Positions 17,161 to 25,780 are shown, numbered from the stretch's first letter. The stretch: 64,000 nucleotides of DNA from Paenibacillus ferrarius (GCF_002027705.1 NZ_MBTG01000004.1:186001-250000); one strand, 5' to 3'. The notes: generated by a model from the sequence alone, not told the origin. Made by a program: numbers and translations.

Positions 17161-17832
17161 ATGGATTGGAATAAAGCACTGGAAATGGCATATATCGCGC
17201 CCCATACGGAGTGTCATTTGATCGTTGTCGGAGAATGTAAAGACGGACAACCTTTTTGCTATGAAGAAAATTTTACAATGGATAAACTGGGTGAATCATC
17301 CTTCACCGTTTTTTTAGATGTGTCCGGACTATTTCCTTTTGACAAATTGGAACATGTTTCATTCATTGAATTTTCTTTTAAAGATCATGGCATTTTATAT
17401 TATGCGTATGTCGATTTGCTTCAGCTTGAAGTGAAGAAAACGATATGTTACCTCACATTATCCATTCCCGAAGAAATTCATCAACATCAGAAACGACAGT
17501 ACAACCGGGCTAAGCTCTCCCTTCGTACGCCGATTACCCTCCAAATTGTTGGCATTCGCGGCCTGTCTGCACGCAAGGGTGTTGCCTTCTCGGGACAACT
17601 GCTGGATATCAGCGCAGGAGGTCTTTCTTTTGTAACATCCAATCGGCTTATTTATCCGTTATTTTTAGAATTCAGCTTCATACTTCCTGGGTTTCCACAT
17701 CCCATTACCGCCTATGGCGAAATTGTCAGGGTAACGAATTTCAGCAATGATTCCTATCGCGTTGCCGCCGAATTCCGCTATATACCTGAATCGATCCTGC
17801 AAGAAATTGATAAATACTGCTCGGTAGATTAG
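17161..17832 (+). CDS. PilZ-domain protein (YcgR-like cyclic-di-GMP receptor)
   Basis: 223 residues. An N-terminal YcgR-like beta domain (about 1-105) is followed by a PilZ domain with the ligand motifs RQYNR (about 112-116) and DISAGGLSF. By family it binds cyclic-di-GMP and slows flagellar motility or controls exopolysaccharide. GGTGATGCT precedes the ATG. The NAD kinase gene starts 11 nt after its stop and shares its terminator, so they form a two-gene operon. The diguanylate cyclase at 10.6 kb could supply its ligand. Confidence 0.88.
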   Translation: MDWNKALEMAYIAPHTECHLIVVGECKDGQPFCYEENFTMDKLGESSFTVFLDVSGLFPFDKLEHVSFIEFSFKDHGILYYAYVDLLQLEVKKTICYLTLSIPEEIHQHQKRQYNRAKLSLRTPITLQIVGIRGLSARKGVAFSGQLLDISAGGLSFVTSNRLIYPLFLEFSFILPGFPHPITAYGEIVRVTNFSNDSYRVAAEFRYIPESILQEIDKYCSVD

Positions 17833-17843
17833 GAGGAACATCA

Positions 17844-18656
17844 TTGAAATACAACGTCATTGAACGCGGAGATCCCATCTCCAAGGACCTGACAGAGCGG
17901 TTTCACACACTCGCTGCCCAGCATGGAATGCCTAGGGACGAAGAGAATCCCGATATTGTCCTATCGATTGGCGGAGACGGCACAATGCTGCAAGCCTTTC
18001 ATAAATATACACATCATCTGGATCATATCGCCTTCGTAGGTATCCACACGGGGCATTTGGGGTTTTTCGCGGATTGGAAACCGGATGAACTGGACCATTT
18101 GGCATCCTTAATGTTCAGCGTCGCTACACCTGAGGAGCTTCATATTGTACAGTATCCTGTTGTCGAAATTGAAATTACGACAGAACAAGGCATCGAGACC
18201 CATCTCGCACTTAATGAATTCACTTTGCGCGGCATTGAAGTGTCATTGGTTGCACGTCTGCATGTGAACGACGAAATGTTCGAAATGTTCCGCGGGGACG
18301 GCATCTGCATTTCTTCGCCGGCTGGCAGCACAGCTTATAACAAAAGCTTGGGCGGAGCTATGGTCCACCCTTCCCTGGAAGCCATTCAAATTGCCGAAAT
18401 CGCCTCAATTAACAATCGGGTGTATCGAACGCTGGGTTCTTCCATGATTTTGCCTAAGCATCATCATTGCGATATTTATCCGAAGGCGCAGCAAACGATG
18501 CTCCTTTCTCTTGACCATTTGTATATGCAGCGAAATGATGTCGTTTCGATTCGCTGCCGCGTTGCCTCCAATGTGAAAGTGAAATTCGCCAGATTCCGTC
18601 CATTCCCTTTCTGGAACAGGGTCCGCGAAGCCTTCGTAGGGTTAGAATTAAAATAA
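17844..18656 (+). CDS. nadK: NAD kinase
   Basis: 270 residues with the kinase signature IGGDGTMLQAF (near residue 42), GIHTGHLGFFADW, ALNEFTLRG and the second diphosphate/nucleotide motif SPAGSTAYNKSLGG. It phosphorylates NAD to NADP in the cytosol. The start is TTG at 17844 immediately behind AGGAGGAACATCA. Length and motif order match the Bacillus enzymes. It lies downstream of the PilZ gene and ends at a strong hairpin. Confidence 0.95.
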   Translation: MKYNVIERGDPISKDLTERFHTLAAQHGMPRDEENPDIVLSIGGDGTMLQAFHKYTHHLDHIAFVGIHTGHLGFFADWKPDELDHLASLMFSVATPEELHIVQYPVVEIEITTEQGIETHLALNEFTLRGIEVSLVARLHVNDEMFEMFRGDGICISSPAGSTAYNKSLGGAMVHPSLEAIQIAEIASINNRVYRTLGSSMILPKHHHCDIYPKAQQTMLLSLDHLYMQRNDVVSIRCRVASNVKVKFARFRPFPFWNRVREAFVGLELK

Positions 18657-18657
18657 A

Positions 18658-18701
18658 AAATAAGACGCCCCGTCTCACGAAGAGATCGGGGCGTCTTATT
18701 T
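18658..18701. terminator. Bidirectional terminator between nadK and yutD
   Basis: A 14-bp perfect stem (AAATAAGACGCCCC / GGGGCGTCTTATTT) with A-rich and T-rich flanks, placed between convergent genes. Confidence 0.88.
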
Positions 18702-18711
18702 ATGGCAATGC

Positions 18712-19029
18712 TTATGGTGTTGATGCAACGACTTCCGAAGTTGGCTGCTGCTTCGCAGCATTCACTTTCTCGATAATAAAGTATGCGCAGCCGAAGTTGC
18801 AATACTCGTTCAAATAATCTTGAAGCGAAGCAATCGATGATTCCTTGGTTGCCTTTGGATGGATTTCTTTGAAAAATCCTCTCAGCCTCAGCTGGCTGTA
18901 TCCCCAGTCGCCAACAATATAATCATAACGCTCCAGCACTTCACTGAAGCGTTCCTTGAACACTTCAAAGTTCCAGCCATTCTTATGATCGGTTACGAGC
19001 TCGTATGTTTTATTGGCAATATGAATCAT
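18712..19029 (-). CDS. yutD: YutD family protein
   Basis: 105 residues, carrying RYDYIVGDWGYSQLRLRGFF and EYCNFGCAYFIIEK, the two conserved blocks of YutD (DUF1027). Function is unknown. In Bacillus subtilis yutD is also near lipA, and here it follows lipA by 41 nt on the same strand, so co-transcription is likely. The C-terminal 20 residues are a variable Ser/Thr/Ala-rich tail. Confidence 0.92.
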   Translation of the reverse strand: MIHIANKTYELVTDHKNGWNFEVFKERFSEVLERYDYIVGDWGYSQLRLRGFFKEIHPKATKESSIASLQDYLNEYCNFGCAYFIIEKVNAAKQQPTSEVVASTP

Positions 19030-19070
19030 GATGTTAGGAAGCTCTCCTTTCTATGATCCGTTAAGTTAGA

Positions 19071-19946
19071 CTAATCGTTGGACGCCGCTTTTACTTGCTC
19101 ATGGGCATGGTAAGAGCTGCGTACCAGAGGACCTGACTCTACGTGCTTAAAGCCACGTTTCATTCCCTCTTCTTTTAATATTGCAAATTGCTCAGGTGTG
19201 TAGTATTTGGCTACAGCCAAATGAATCGTGGATGGCTGCAGGTACTGCCCTATGGTCATAATATCACAGTTCACAGCACGCAAGTCGTCCATCGTCTGCA
19301 GCAACTCGTCCCACTCCTCACCTACACCAATCATAACACTGGATTTGGTTGGAATGTTCGGAGCTATTCGTTTGGAGCGCTCAAGCAGCTCCAAGGAACG
19401 GCGGTATTTCGCTTTGGAACGAACGCGATCGGACATACGCTCCACCGTCTCCATATTATGGTTGAGAATATCGGGCTTCGCTTCCAGTACCGTGATCAGT
19501 GATTCTTCGCGCCCCAAGAAATCAGGGATCAGCACTTCCACGGTGCACAGCGGCAATTTGCGGCGAATCGCTTTGATCGTCTCCGCGAAGATCATCGCCC
19601 CGCCATCCTTCAAATCATCACGTGCAACAGAGGTAACAACGCAATGGCGCAGTCCCATTTGCAAAGCAGCATCAGCCACGCGTTCCGGCTCTTCCAGATC
19701 GAGCTCAGTCGGAAGTCCTGTCTTCACAGCGCAGAAACGACAAGCTCGGGTACAAATGTCACCCAATATCATAAAAGTCGCTGTGCGATTGGCCCAGCAT
19801 TCATGGATATTCGGACATTTGGCTTCTTCACAAACCGTATGCAGCGTCTTGGAACGCATCATTGACTTTATTTCTTTGAAATTCTCATCGGTCTTGAGAT
19901 TAATTTTTAACCAGTCTGGTTTTCTCTCTAATGGCTTAGTAGGCAC
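19071..19946 (-). CDS. lipA: Lipoyl synthase
   Basis: 291 residues. A radical-SAM enzyme that inserts two sulfurs into octanoyl groups on lipoyl domains. The auxiliary cluster cysteines C39, C44 and C50 lie in [13 protein letters not shown]. The radical-SAM cluster cysteines C65, C69 and C72 lie in CTRACRFC. The essential late serine is in the RSSYHAHEQ tail. It starts at GTG 19946 behind GGCGGGAAATACA. It is divergent from larE, with a promoter and an inverted repeat between them. Confidence 0.96.
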   Translation of the reverse strand: MPTKPLERKPDWLKINLKTDENFKEIKSMMRSKTLHTVCEEAKCPNIHECWANRTATFMILGDICTRACRFCAVKTGLPTELDLEEPERVADAALQMGLRHCVVTSVARDDLKDGGAMIFAETIKAIRRKLPLCTVEVLIPDFLGREESLITVLEAKPDILNHNMETVERMSDRVRSKAKYRRSLELLERSKRIAPNIPTKSSVMIGVGEEWDELLQTMDDLRAVNCDIMTIGQYLQPSTIHLAVAKYYTPEQFAILKEEGMKRGFKHVESGPLVRSSYHAHEQVKAASND

Positions 19947-19984
19947 TGTATTTCCCGCCTTTTTGTAGGTTTCTCATTGTTGTT

Positions 19985-20026
19985 ATTATAACATGAATGA
20001 CTGACAAAACAATCCACTTTGCCAGT
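19985..20026 (-). promoter_or_regulatory. lipA promoter overlapped by an inverted repeat
   Basis: Minus strand: TTGTTT (20012-20007), 16 bp, TATAAT (19990-19985). Overlapping the -35 is an inverted repeat ACTGACAAA-N9-TTTGCCAGT (20000-20026, one mismatch), a possible operator shared by divergent lipA and larE. The regulator is unknown. Confidence 0.45.
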
Positions 20027-20102
20027 CAGTTGTGATACACTTATCTAGATGGACCAAAACAGCTCAGCTTATGACATGAAGGCTGTATGGGAGGGAAGAA
20101 AC

Positions 20103-20951
20103 ATGAGCATAACAGATGTAACACGAGAGAAAGACCGCAAGCTTGGCGAAATCCTGCGCGGCATGGGCCGTGTATTGATTGCCTTCTCCGGAGGCGTGGA
20201 CAGTACATTCGTCCTCAAGCGTGCGAAGCAGGAGCTAGGCGATCAAGTCCTTGCCGTTACTGCCGCATCCGAAACATTCCCATCGAGGGAATTCGATGCA
20301 GCTGTCGAACTTGCTGAACAAATCGGTGTCCCACTGTATCAAACAGAGGTCAAGGAATTGGAGAATGCGAACTTCGTCGCCAACAATCCGGATCGTTGTT
20401 ATCATTGCAAAACGGGACTTTATTCTCACTTGCAGGATCTAGCCAAAGAGTTAGGTTACCCTTATATTTTGGACGGCTCTAATATGGACGATCTCGGTGA
20501 TTATAGACCGGGACTCCAAGCCAAGAACGAGCAAGGCGTTCGCAGTACGCTGCAAGAGGCTGGCATGACCAAGGATGAGATCAGACAGCTTTCCAAAGAA
20601 TTGGGTCTTCGCACTTGGAATAAACCATCTTTTGCTTGCTTGTCTTCACGGATTCCTTATGGAACGCAAATTGAGAAGTGGAAAATTGACCAGTTGGATG
20701 AAGGGGAATACTTCTTATCCCAGCTCGGTCTGTATCAAGTACGTGTGCGCCACCACGAAAAAATTGCCCGGATTGAAGTCATGCCGGATGAAATACATAA
20801 GGTCGTGGAACATCGTGACGCCATTTACGAAAAGTTCAGCAAACTCGGCTTTACTTACGTGACGCTGGATTTGCAAGGCTACCGTACAGGCAGTATGAAC
20901 GAAGTACTGTCCAAAGAAACCAAAGATAAGGTGAAAGAAGCATCCCTATGA
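20103..20951 (+). CDS. larE: LarE, sacrificial sulfur transferase for the nickel pincer cofactor
   Basis: 282 residues. The PP-loop AFSGGVDSTF (about 27-36) adenylates the substrate. A cysteine in KPSFACLSSRIPYG (about residue 179) sits where the sacrificial sulfur donor of Lactobacillus LarE lies. LarE converts the pyridinium carboxylates made by LarB to thiocarboxylates. Start ATG 20103 follows GGGAGGGAAGAAAC; an upstream in-frame ATG at 20082 and the TTG-type start near 20049 lack a site. The stop overlaps the larB ATG, so the genes are translationally coupled. Confidence 0.93.
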   Translation: MSITDVTREKDRKLGEILRGMGRVLIAFSGGVDSTFVLKRAKQELGDQVLAVTAASETFPSREFDAAVELAEQIGVPLYQTEVKELENANFVANNPDRCYHCKTGLYSHLQDLAKELGYPYILDGSNMDDLGDYRPGLQAKNEQGVRSTLQEAGMTKDEIRQLSKELGLRTWNKPSFACLSSRIPYGTQIEKWKIDQLDEGEYFLSQLGLYQVRVRHHEKIARIEVMPDEIHKVVEHRDAIYEKFSKLGFTYVTLDLQGYRTGSMNEVLSKETKDKVKEASL

Positions 20952-21724
20952 TGGACTTAGAAAAGATTTTAAAGCTCGTCCAGACAGGCGACCTGGACGT
21001 AGAAGAAGCCAAAAAGCAAATCATCAAGGATGGCGCGGGCAATGGCCCCGGCAACCTTGATCTTGGATTTGCTCAGCTCGATATCGATCGCGAGAAGCGA
21101 ACAGGCTTCCCCGAAGTCATATTCGGGGAAGGCAAGACCGCCGAGCAGATCGAGACGATCTTCCGGCGGCTGACGGAACATACCGATCGCGTGCTGGCTA
21201 CGCGGGTCGACGCCGCCAAGGCCGCCCATGTTGTCGCTGCCGTGGAAGGCGTCACCTACCACGAAACTGCCCGGTCGCTCACTTGGTTCAAGCGACCGCT
21301 GCTGAAGGTCCACGACGGCTACATCGCCGTCGTGTGTGCAGGGACCTCCGACCTCCCCGTGGCGGAGGAGGCCGCTCTTACAGCTGAATGCCTGGGCAGT
21401 CACGTTGAACGGGTGTTCGACGTGGGTGTGGCTGGCATTCACCGGCTTTTCCGCCGGCTGGAGCTCATTCGCGGTGCTAACGCGATTGTCGTCGTGGCCG
21501 GCATGGAAGGCGCACTCGCCAGCGTAGTTGGCGGGCTCGTCTCCAAGCCTATCATCGCTGTGCCGACGAGTATCGGCTATGGCGCTAATCTCGCAGGTGT
21601 CGCGCCCTTGTTGTCCATGTTGAACAGCTGCTCGCCAGGTATCTCCGTCGTCAATATTGACAACGGTTTCGGAGCTGGCTACTATGCAGGACTCATCAAC
21701 AAAAATATGTCGAAACGAGTGTGA
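20948..21724 (+). CDS. larB: LarB, nickel pincer cofactor carboxylase/hydrolase
   Basis: 258 residues. A short N-terminal helical part is followed by a PurE/AIRC-like domain, seen in CAGTSDLPVAEEA, VVVAGMEGALASVVGGLV and VAVPTSIGYG-type glycine-rich loops (here AVPTSIGYGANLAG). LarB carboxylates nicotinic acid adenine dinucleotide and releases AMP, the first step of the pincer cofactor pathway. It overlaps larE by 4 nt (ATGA) and precedes larC1 by 9 nt. Base composition is clearly GC-richer than in larC1. Confidence 0.94.
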   Translation: MMDLEKILKLVQTGDLDVEEAKKQIIKDGAGNGPGNLDLGFAQLDIDREKRTGFPEVIFGEGKTAEQIETIFRRLTEHTDRVLATRVDAAKAAHVVAAVEGVTYHETARSLTWFKRPLLKVHDGYIAVVCAGTSDLPVAEEAALTAECLGSHVERVFDVGVAGIHRLFRRLELIRGANAIVVVAGMEGALASVVGGLVSKPIIAVPTSIGYGANLAGVAPLLSMLNSCSPGISVVNIDNGFGAGYYAGLINKNMSKRV

Positions 21725-21733
21725 GACCTCACA

Positions 21734-22636
21734 ATGCGTATTTTATATTTGGACTGCTTTTCCGGTATTAGCGGTGATATGACTCTCGCCGCTTTAGTGG
21801 ATGCAGGAGCAGATCGAGCTTACATTGAAGAAGAACTAACCAAAATCAAGCTAGAGCCTTACATCTTGGAATGGAAACGCGTCGTCAAACGCGGAATTTC
21901 CGCACTTAAGCTGGATGTTATTTTAGACCCCAATCATCCGCCTAAGCACCACCGCCATTACTCCGAAATCGTAAAAGTTATTCAAGCTGCCGGATTCAAC
22001 GAGCGAGTTACCGCTCTCAGCTTAGCTATTTTCGAGAAAATCGGTATTGCAGAAGCCAAAATTCACGGTATTTCCGTTGAAAAAGTACATTTTCACGAAG
22101 TCGGAGCCATTGATTCCATTGTTGATATTGTTGGTGTTGCTCTAGCCGTAGATTCCTTGCAGGTAGAACGCATCTTCGCTTCACCAGTGCCGCTTGGATC
22201 AGGAACCATCCATATCGACCATGGCACTTATCCAGTGCCAGCTCCGGCGACCCTGGAAATGATGCGAGGCTTACCAATTGCTTCAACTACCTACAGCCTA
22301 GAAATGACTACGCCAACGGGTGCAGGCATCATATCCGGTATCGTGGACGAATTTTCCAAAAGCTTTCCTCCGATGATCGTAGACACAATCGGCTATGGAG
22401 CAGGCACAAGAGATTTGCCTAACCAACCAAATGTCCTGCGTGTAGTAGTTGGAAAAGTAGATCCTTACATTGGCAAATGGCAAGTAGGCCATGAACATCT
22501 TGCACAAGAGCATAGCCACAGTCATGGTCATACGCATGACGACCATCATCACCATCATGAACATACTCATGCTCATGCCCATCCACATACGCATTCTCAT
22601 CAAACAGGAGCTGTCATTCCGGGAGCTCACCAGTAA
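21734..22636 (+). CDS. larC1: LarC N-terminal half (LarC1) with a histidine-rich tail
   Basis: 300 residues. It begins ILYLDCFSGISGDMTLAALV, the LarC N-terminal signature, and includes HFHEVGAIDSIVDIVG and TPTGAGI. LarC cyclometallates the cofactor with nickel in a CTP-dependent reaction. Residues about 250-293 are a dense His tail, for example DDHHHHHEHTHAHAHPHTH, likely binding nickel. The CTP/nickel C-terminal half normally fused or frameshifted onto this protein is missing; that domain is encoded convergently at 22684-23154. No slippery shift could join them. Confidence 0.93.
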   Translation: MRILYLDCFSGISGDMTLAALVDAGADRAYIEEELTKIKLEPYILEWKRVVKRGISALKLDVILDPNHPPKHHRHYSEIVKVIQAAGFNERVTALSLAIFEKIGIAEAKIHGISVEKVHFHEVGAIDSIVDIVGVALAVDSLQVERIFASPVPLGSGTIHIDHGTYPVPAPATLEMMRGLPIASTTYSLEMTTPTGAGIISGIVDEFSKSFPPMIVDTIGYGAGTRDLPNQPNVLRVVVGKVDPYIGKWQVGHEHLAQEHSHSHGHTHDDHHHHHEHTHAHAHPHTHSHQTGAVIPGAHQ

Positions 22637-22645
22637 TCACAGCAA

Positions 22646-22684
22646 AACGCCTCTTCCTGAACACAAACAGGAAGAGGTGTTTTT
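22646..22684. terminator. Bidirectional terminator between larC1 and larC2
   Basis: A 14-bp stem (AACGCCTCTTCCTG / CAGGAAGAGGTGTT, one G:T or C:A position) with T6 on the plus strand and an A-rich 5' flank. It ends exactly at the larC2 stop and separates two convergent transcripts. Confidence 0.88.
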
Positions 22685-23154
22685 TAGTTTAACAGCATGA
22701 ATTTCATCCTGACCTCTTCATAAACAACCTTCAATGGAACATGATACTCCTTGGCAATTTGCTCACACTCTTTAAATTCAGGGGCATATTGCACTAACTT
22801 TCCTTGGTGATAGCCGACTTTTACCGTTAGCATCCCCCACTGCGTCTGAACTTGTTTGAAATCTCTAGCCAAGCGATGACAAGATGCATGCATATACCTT
22901 ATGCCTAGCGTCGTCGTCTCACTAAAAATGACACCTTCCACAGCAGATAAAAGCCTCTCCTCAACAAGCACATTCAGCATAACGCCAGGTCGGCCTCGCT
23001 TCATGATAATGGGTACGACATAAACATCATTCGCGCCAACCTCGAAGAGCTTGTCCATAATATAAGTAACCCACTCTGGGTTCATATCATCCAAATTTGC
23101 CTGAATTAACAACATACTGTCATCCACATGCTCATCCTTATGATTAAAACTCAT
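22684..23154 (-). CDS. larC2: LarC C-terminal half (LarC2) as a separate gene on the opposite strand
   Basis: 156 residues matching the C-terminal LarC/DUF111 domain: LLIQANLDDMNPEWVTYIMD, GANDVYVVPIIMKRGRPGVML, FSETTTLGIR and KVGYHQGKLVQYAPEFKEC. In Lactobacillus plantarum this half is joined to LarC1 by programmed frameshifting and supplies the CTP/nickel site. Here it has its own ATG (23154) and ribosome site AAGAGGTGAGGACA, so it is an independent subunit. It is transcribed towards larC1, with a bidirectional terminator between. No frameshift or internal stop is present. Confidence 0.9.
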   Translation of the reverse strand: MSFNHKDEHVDDSMLLIQANLDDMNPEWVTYIMDKLFEVGANDVYVVPIIMKRGRPGVMLNVLVEERLLSAVEGVIFSETTTLGIRYMHASCHRLARDFKQVQTQWGMLTVKVGYHQGKLVQYAPEFKECEQIAKEYHVPLKVVYEEVRMKFMLLN

Positions 23155-23270
23155 TGTCCTCACCTCTTAAAGGCATCATAGCAAAATTCAGATAACAACG
23201 AAAGATAAGGGGATAAACATACCACGAAGAGTACATCCTAAGAACTAACATTTCAGGAAGGATGATAGAG

Positions 23271-24320
23271 ATGAAAAGCAGACCGTTTTGGTCGCGGGTT
23301 CTTGTAATTAGCTTCCTCCTATCAGCAACCGAATCCGGGACTTTTACAGGCAGTTGGACATCCCATGCGGCTGTAACTGACCAATCACTTACGCAAGCTC
23401 CGTCAAAAGCTCCAATCAACCTGAATGCAGAACGAAAAGAGCTCTTTGAGAAAACAAGCCTCTTATCCGGCATTCCATGGACATATCTGGCTGCCGTAGA
23501 TCAGTATGAAAGAACAATGAATATCGCCAAAAAAAGGCCCGAACGCCAAGGGGTTATCAGTATTTACTTTCCAGAGTCGGAATGGGTTGGGTTATTAAAT
23601 CCAAACCAGCAAGATACGGATCCAAAGAGCATCTCCTTCTTTCATGGCTTTGGTCGAGATGGCTCTGGCGATGGGATAGCAGATCGAAACAATGATTTAG
23701 ATCTGCTTGCAGCCATGACTTCACTAATGACCAAAAACGGCAGCGATAAAGAGAATTTACAAATTAATCTATGGAATTATTATCAAAACTCGCGAAGCGT
23801 TGAACGTATCACACAATTCTCCTCCATCTATGCAGCTCTTGGCACACTCGACGCGTCCGAACATGCATTTCCGTTGCCTGTGAGCGCAGATTACTCGTAT
23901 CGCAGTACATGGGGAGACAGCCGAGGGTGGGGGGGACATCGCTCCCATGAAGGAACCGATTTATTTGCCAGATACGGCGTTCCTGTAAGAAGCACCTGTT
24001 ACGGCATAGTCGAAGTCAAAGGCTGGAATCCCTACGGTGGCTGGAGAATTGGAATTCGGGATGTAAACAATATCTACCATTACTACGCCCATCTTTCAGG
24101 CTTTCAAAAAGGCATCAAAGAAAATGACATCGTAAAACCTGGTCAAACGATCGGTTGGGTAGGCAGTTCTGGGTATGGAAAACCTGGTACATCCGGTAAA
24201 TTTCCGCCTCATCTTCATTTTGGACTTTATCGTGATAACGGGCTTACAGAATGGAGCTTTGATCCTTATCCTTCACTACGTAAATGGGAACGTGAAGATC
24301 GAAACAAAAGAAAAAAATAA
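23271..24320 (+). CDS. lytH: M23 family cell-wall endopeptidase, LytH-like
   Basis: 349 residues. A signal-anchor or signal peptide (about 8-30) is followed by a 170-residue region with GFGRDGSGDGIADRNND, and then a C-terminal M23/LytM domain. Zinc ligands are in HRSHEGTDLF and HLHFGLY, with the conserved YYAHL between. In Bacillus subtilis LytH is an L-Ala-D-Glu endopeptidase of spore cortex maturation and lies beside yunB and lipA, the same order as here except for the lar genes in between. ATG 23271 is nine bases behind AGGAAGG. Confidence 0.88.
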   Translation: MKSRPFWSRVLVISFLLSATESGTFTGSWTSHAAVTDQSLTQAPSKAPINLNAERKELFEKTSLLSGIPWTYLAAVDQYERTMNIAKKRPERQGVISIYFPESEWVGLLNPNQQDTDPKSISFFHGFGRDGSGDGIADRNNDLDLLAAMTSLMTKNGSDKENLQINLWNYYQNSRSVERITQFSSIYAALGTLDASEHAFPLPVSADYSYRSTWGDSRGWGGHRSHEGTDLFARYGVPVRSTCYGIVEVKGWNPYGGWRIGIRDVNNIYHYYAHLSGFQKGIKENDIVKPGQTIGWVGSSGYGKPGTSGKFPPHLHFGLYRDNGLTEWSFDPYPSLRKWEREDRNKRKK

Positions 24321-24348
24321 GCCGATCCTCATGGTTTCGGCTCTTTTT
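24320..24348 (+). terminator. Short terminator after the LytH-like gene
   Basis: AGCCGA / TCGGCT stem with TTTTT after it. The hairpin overlaps the last codons of convergent yunB. Confidence 0.6.
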
Positions 24349-25102
24349 GCAATTCCACAGAAGGTGAAGTAGCAGTGCCTGCACTGGGTAATTGCGGTAG
24401 AGATATACTCGGTAAACTATTGTCCTTGTTGCTGCCTACAGGATTCCCCTTGTTATCATAATAATAAGTGGGAACATCCCCAACGACCAAAGAGTAAGAT
24501 ATTGGAATTTCGGTTTCTACAATCTCAGTATCTGAATCAAAAGGAATAATGACAGATACCTCCGCAATAATTCGTACATATACCTCGAACATCACCATAT
24601 TAATTCCCGCATTTTGCGAGCGTGTGTTTAAGTCCACCTTCACACTTCCCACCGGCAGCAGTCGAATCGGAATATCCGGTCCAAATGATGAGAGAATGGC
24701 ACTATTCATCGCCTGCCCAACAGGAATATGCTCAGAAATACTTTGCAAATTGCTGAGTTCCCCTTGCACCGTTTTAATCGTATCCGATGTAATACGCATA
24801 TGTTCATTGTAATTGAGCATGAAGCCGGTAATCTTTCCGTTTTTATCCATCTTCCAATCAATTAACTGCTCCGCATTCGTACTCCCAGCCACATGATCCG
24901 CAATAGCCGTATTAATAGCTTGAGTCGCAATCTGCTTTATGCGCACTTTTGCCAAATTCATCAATGGCGGCCTAAGATTTCGTTCCACGAAAATAAAAAA
25001 CTGCACACCAAATAAGACAAAGATGAGAAGAGTAATCAACAGCACCTTTTTGCGGCTGGTTTTCCCTGTAGGCCTGCTTCTCCACCGTCGCCTTTGCAGC
25101 AT
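24329..25102 (-). CDS. yunB: Sporulation protein YunB
   Basis: 257 residues. One N-terminal membrane helix (about 20-42: VLLITLLIFVLFGVQFFIFV) precedes an extracytoplasmic domain with LAKVRIKQIATQAINTAIAD and the closing block ETEIPISYSLVVGDVPTYYY, which identify YunB. YunB is a sigma-E-controlled sporulation protein in Bacillus subtilis. AGGGGAGGGAACGGG precedes the ATG. The 25103-25389 stretch upstream holds no gene I can support. Confidence 0.9.
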   Translation of the reverse strand: MLQRRRWRSRPTGKTSRKKVLLITLLIFVLFGVQFFIFVERNLRPPLMNLAKVRIKQIATQAINTAIADHVAGSTNAEQLIDWKMDKNGKITGFMLNYNEHMRITSDTIKTVQGELSNLQSISEHIPVGQAMNSAILSSFGPDIPIRLLPVGSVKVDLNTRSQNAGINMVMFEVYVRIIAEVSVIIPFDSDTEIVETEIPISYSLVVGDVPTYYYDNKGNPVGSNKDNSLPSISLPQLPSAGTATSPSVELQKEPKP

Positions 25103-25389
25103 CCCGTTCCCTCCCCTGACCTGCCCGTTTTCATTAGTACTACCTTATGCGGACATGAAGTGAAAAAGAAGACACGTTCCCCCGATAAAGCCTTTCCTTG
25201 TTGTTTATCTCTGCATTGCCTCTTCGGCTTTCTTTCTTGTTCATATTCCAATAGCAAAAATGTTGACATTTCACTCCCCTTACAACTAACCTCCAATTTC
25301 ATCGTTACCTAAGTGTCCCTCTTCTGAAGCATGGGTTATTGTTCATTATCTTTGCTCAACGGTCTGGTGCATTAGTCTGGGGCTTGTCT

Positions 25390-25609
25390 GGGGCACTGCT
25401 TTGGGGTACTGCTCTGGCGCATTGCTCTGAGGCACTGCTCTGGGGCACTGCTCTGGGGCACTGCTCTGGGGCACTGCTCTGGGGCACTGCTCTGGGGCAC
25501 TGCTCTGGGGCACTGCTCTGGGGCACTGCTCTGGGGCACTGCTCTGGGGCACTGCTCTGGTCACTTCTTTGGGGCAGTGCTATTGGGTACTGCTCTGGGA
25601 CACTGCTCT
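25390..25609. repeat. 13-bp minisatellite, about 17 copies
   Basis: The unit is GGGGCACTGCTCT. Nine consecutive copies (25442-25558) are identical. Four slightly varied copies precede them, and four more (one short by a base) follow. The unit has no stop codon in any of six frames, so long open frames cross it on both strands; they are not taken as genes. The perfect core with decayed edges suggests recent slippage or unequal exchange. Confidence 0.95.
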
Positions 25610-25780
25610 GGCGCACCCTCTGTTGCCTTGCCCAGCACTATGTTCACTATCCCCACCACTCAGTTATATAAGTTCAATTACTATCAAGAAAATTCCCTAT
25701 TCACTTGATAAAAAACAGAATATTTAGTATAATAAAATTAAGAACAAGTGTTCTATTTATAAATTTTAAGGGGGATGCTC

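Noticed and set aside
19228..19968. 246-codon plus-strand frame opposite lipA
   Set aside because: It is antisense to an unmistakable radical-SAM lipoyl synthase, with low-complexity Ser/Arg composition.
22630..22690. Programmed frameshift joining LarC1 and LarC2, as in Lactobacillus
   Set aside because: The two halves are on opposite strands with a bidirectional terminator between them.
25036..25302. 88-codon minus-strand frame upstream of yunB
   Set aside because: It overlaps the start of yunB in another frame, is Lys/Gly-rich without pattern, and has no ribosome site.
25390..25609. CRISPR array
   Set aside because: The copies are directly abutting 13-mers without unique spacers, and no cas gene is near.
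25339..25671. Open frames on both strands across the 13-bp repeats, encoding repeated GALLWGTALGHCS or RAVPQSSAPEQCP
   Set aside because: The unit is stop-free in all six frames, which explains the frames. No ribosome site or flanking coding signal was found.
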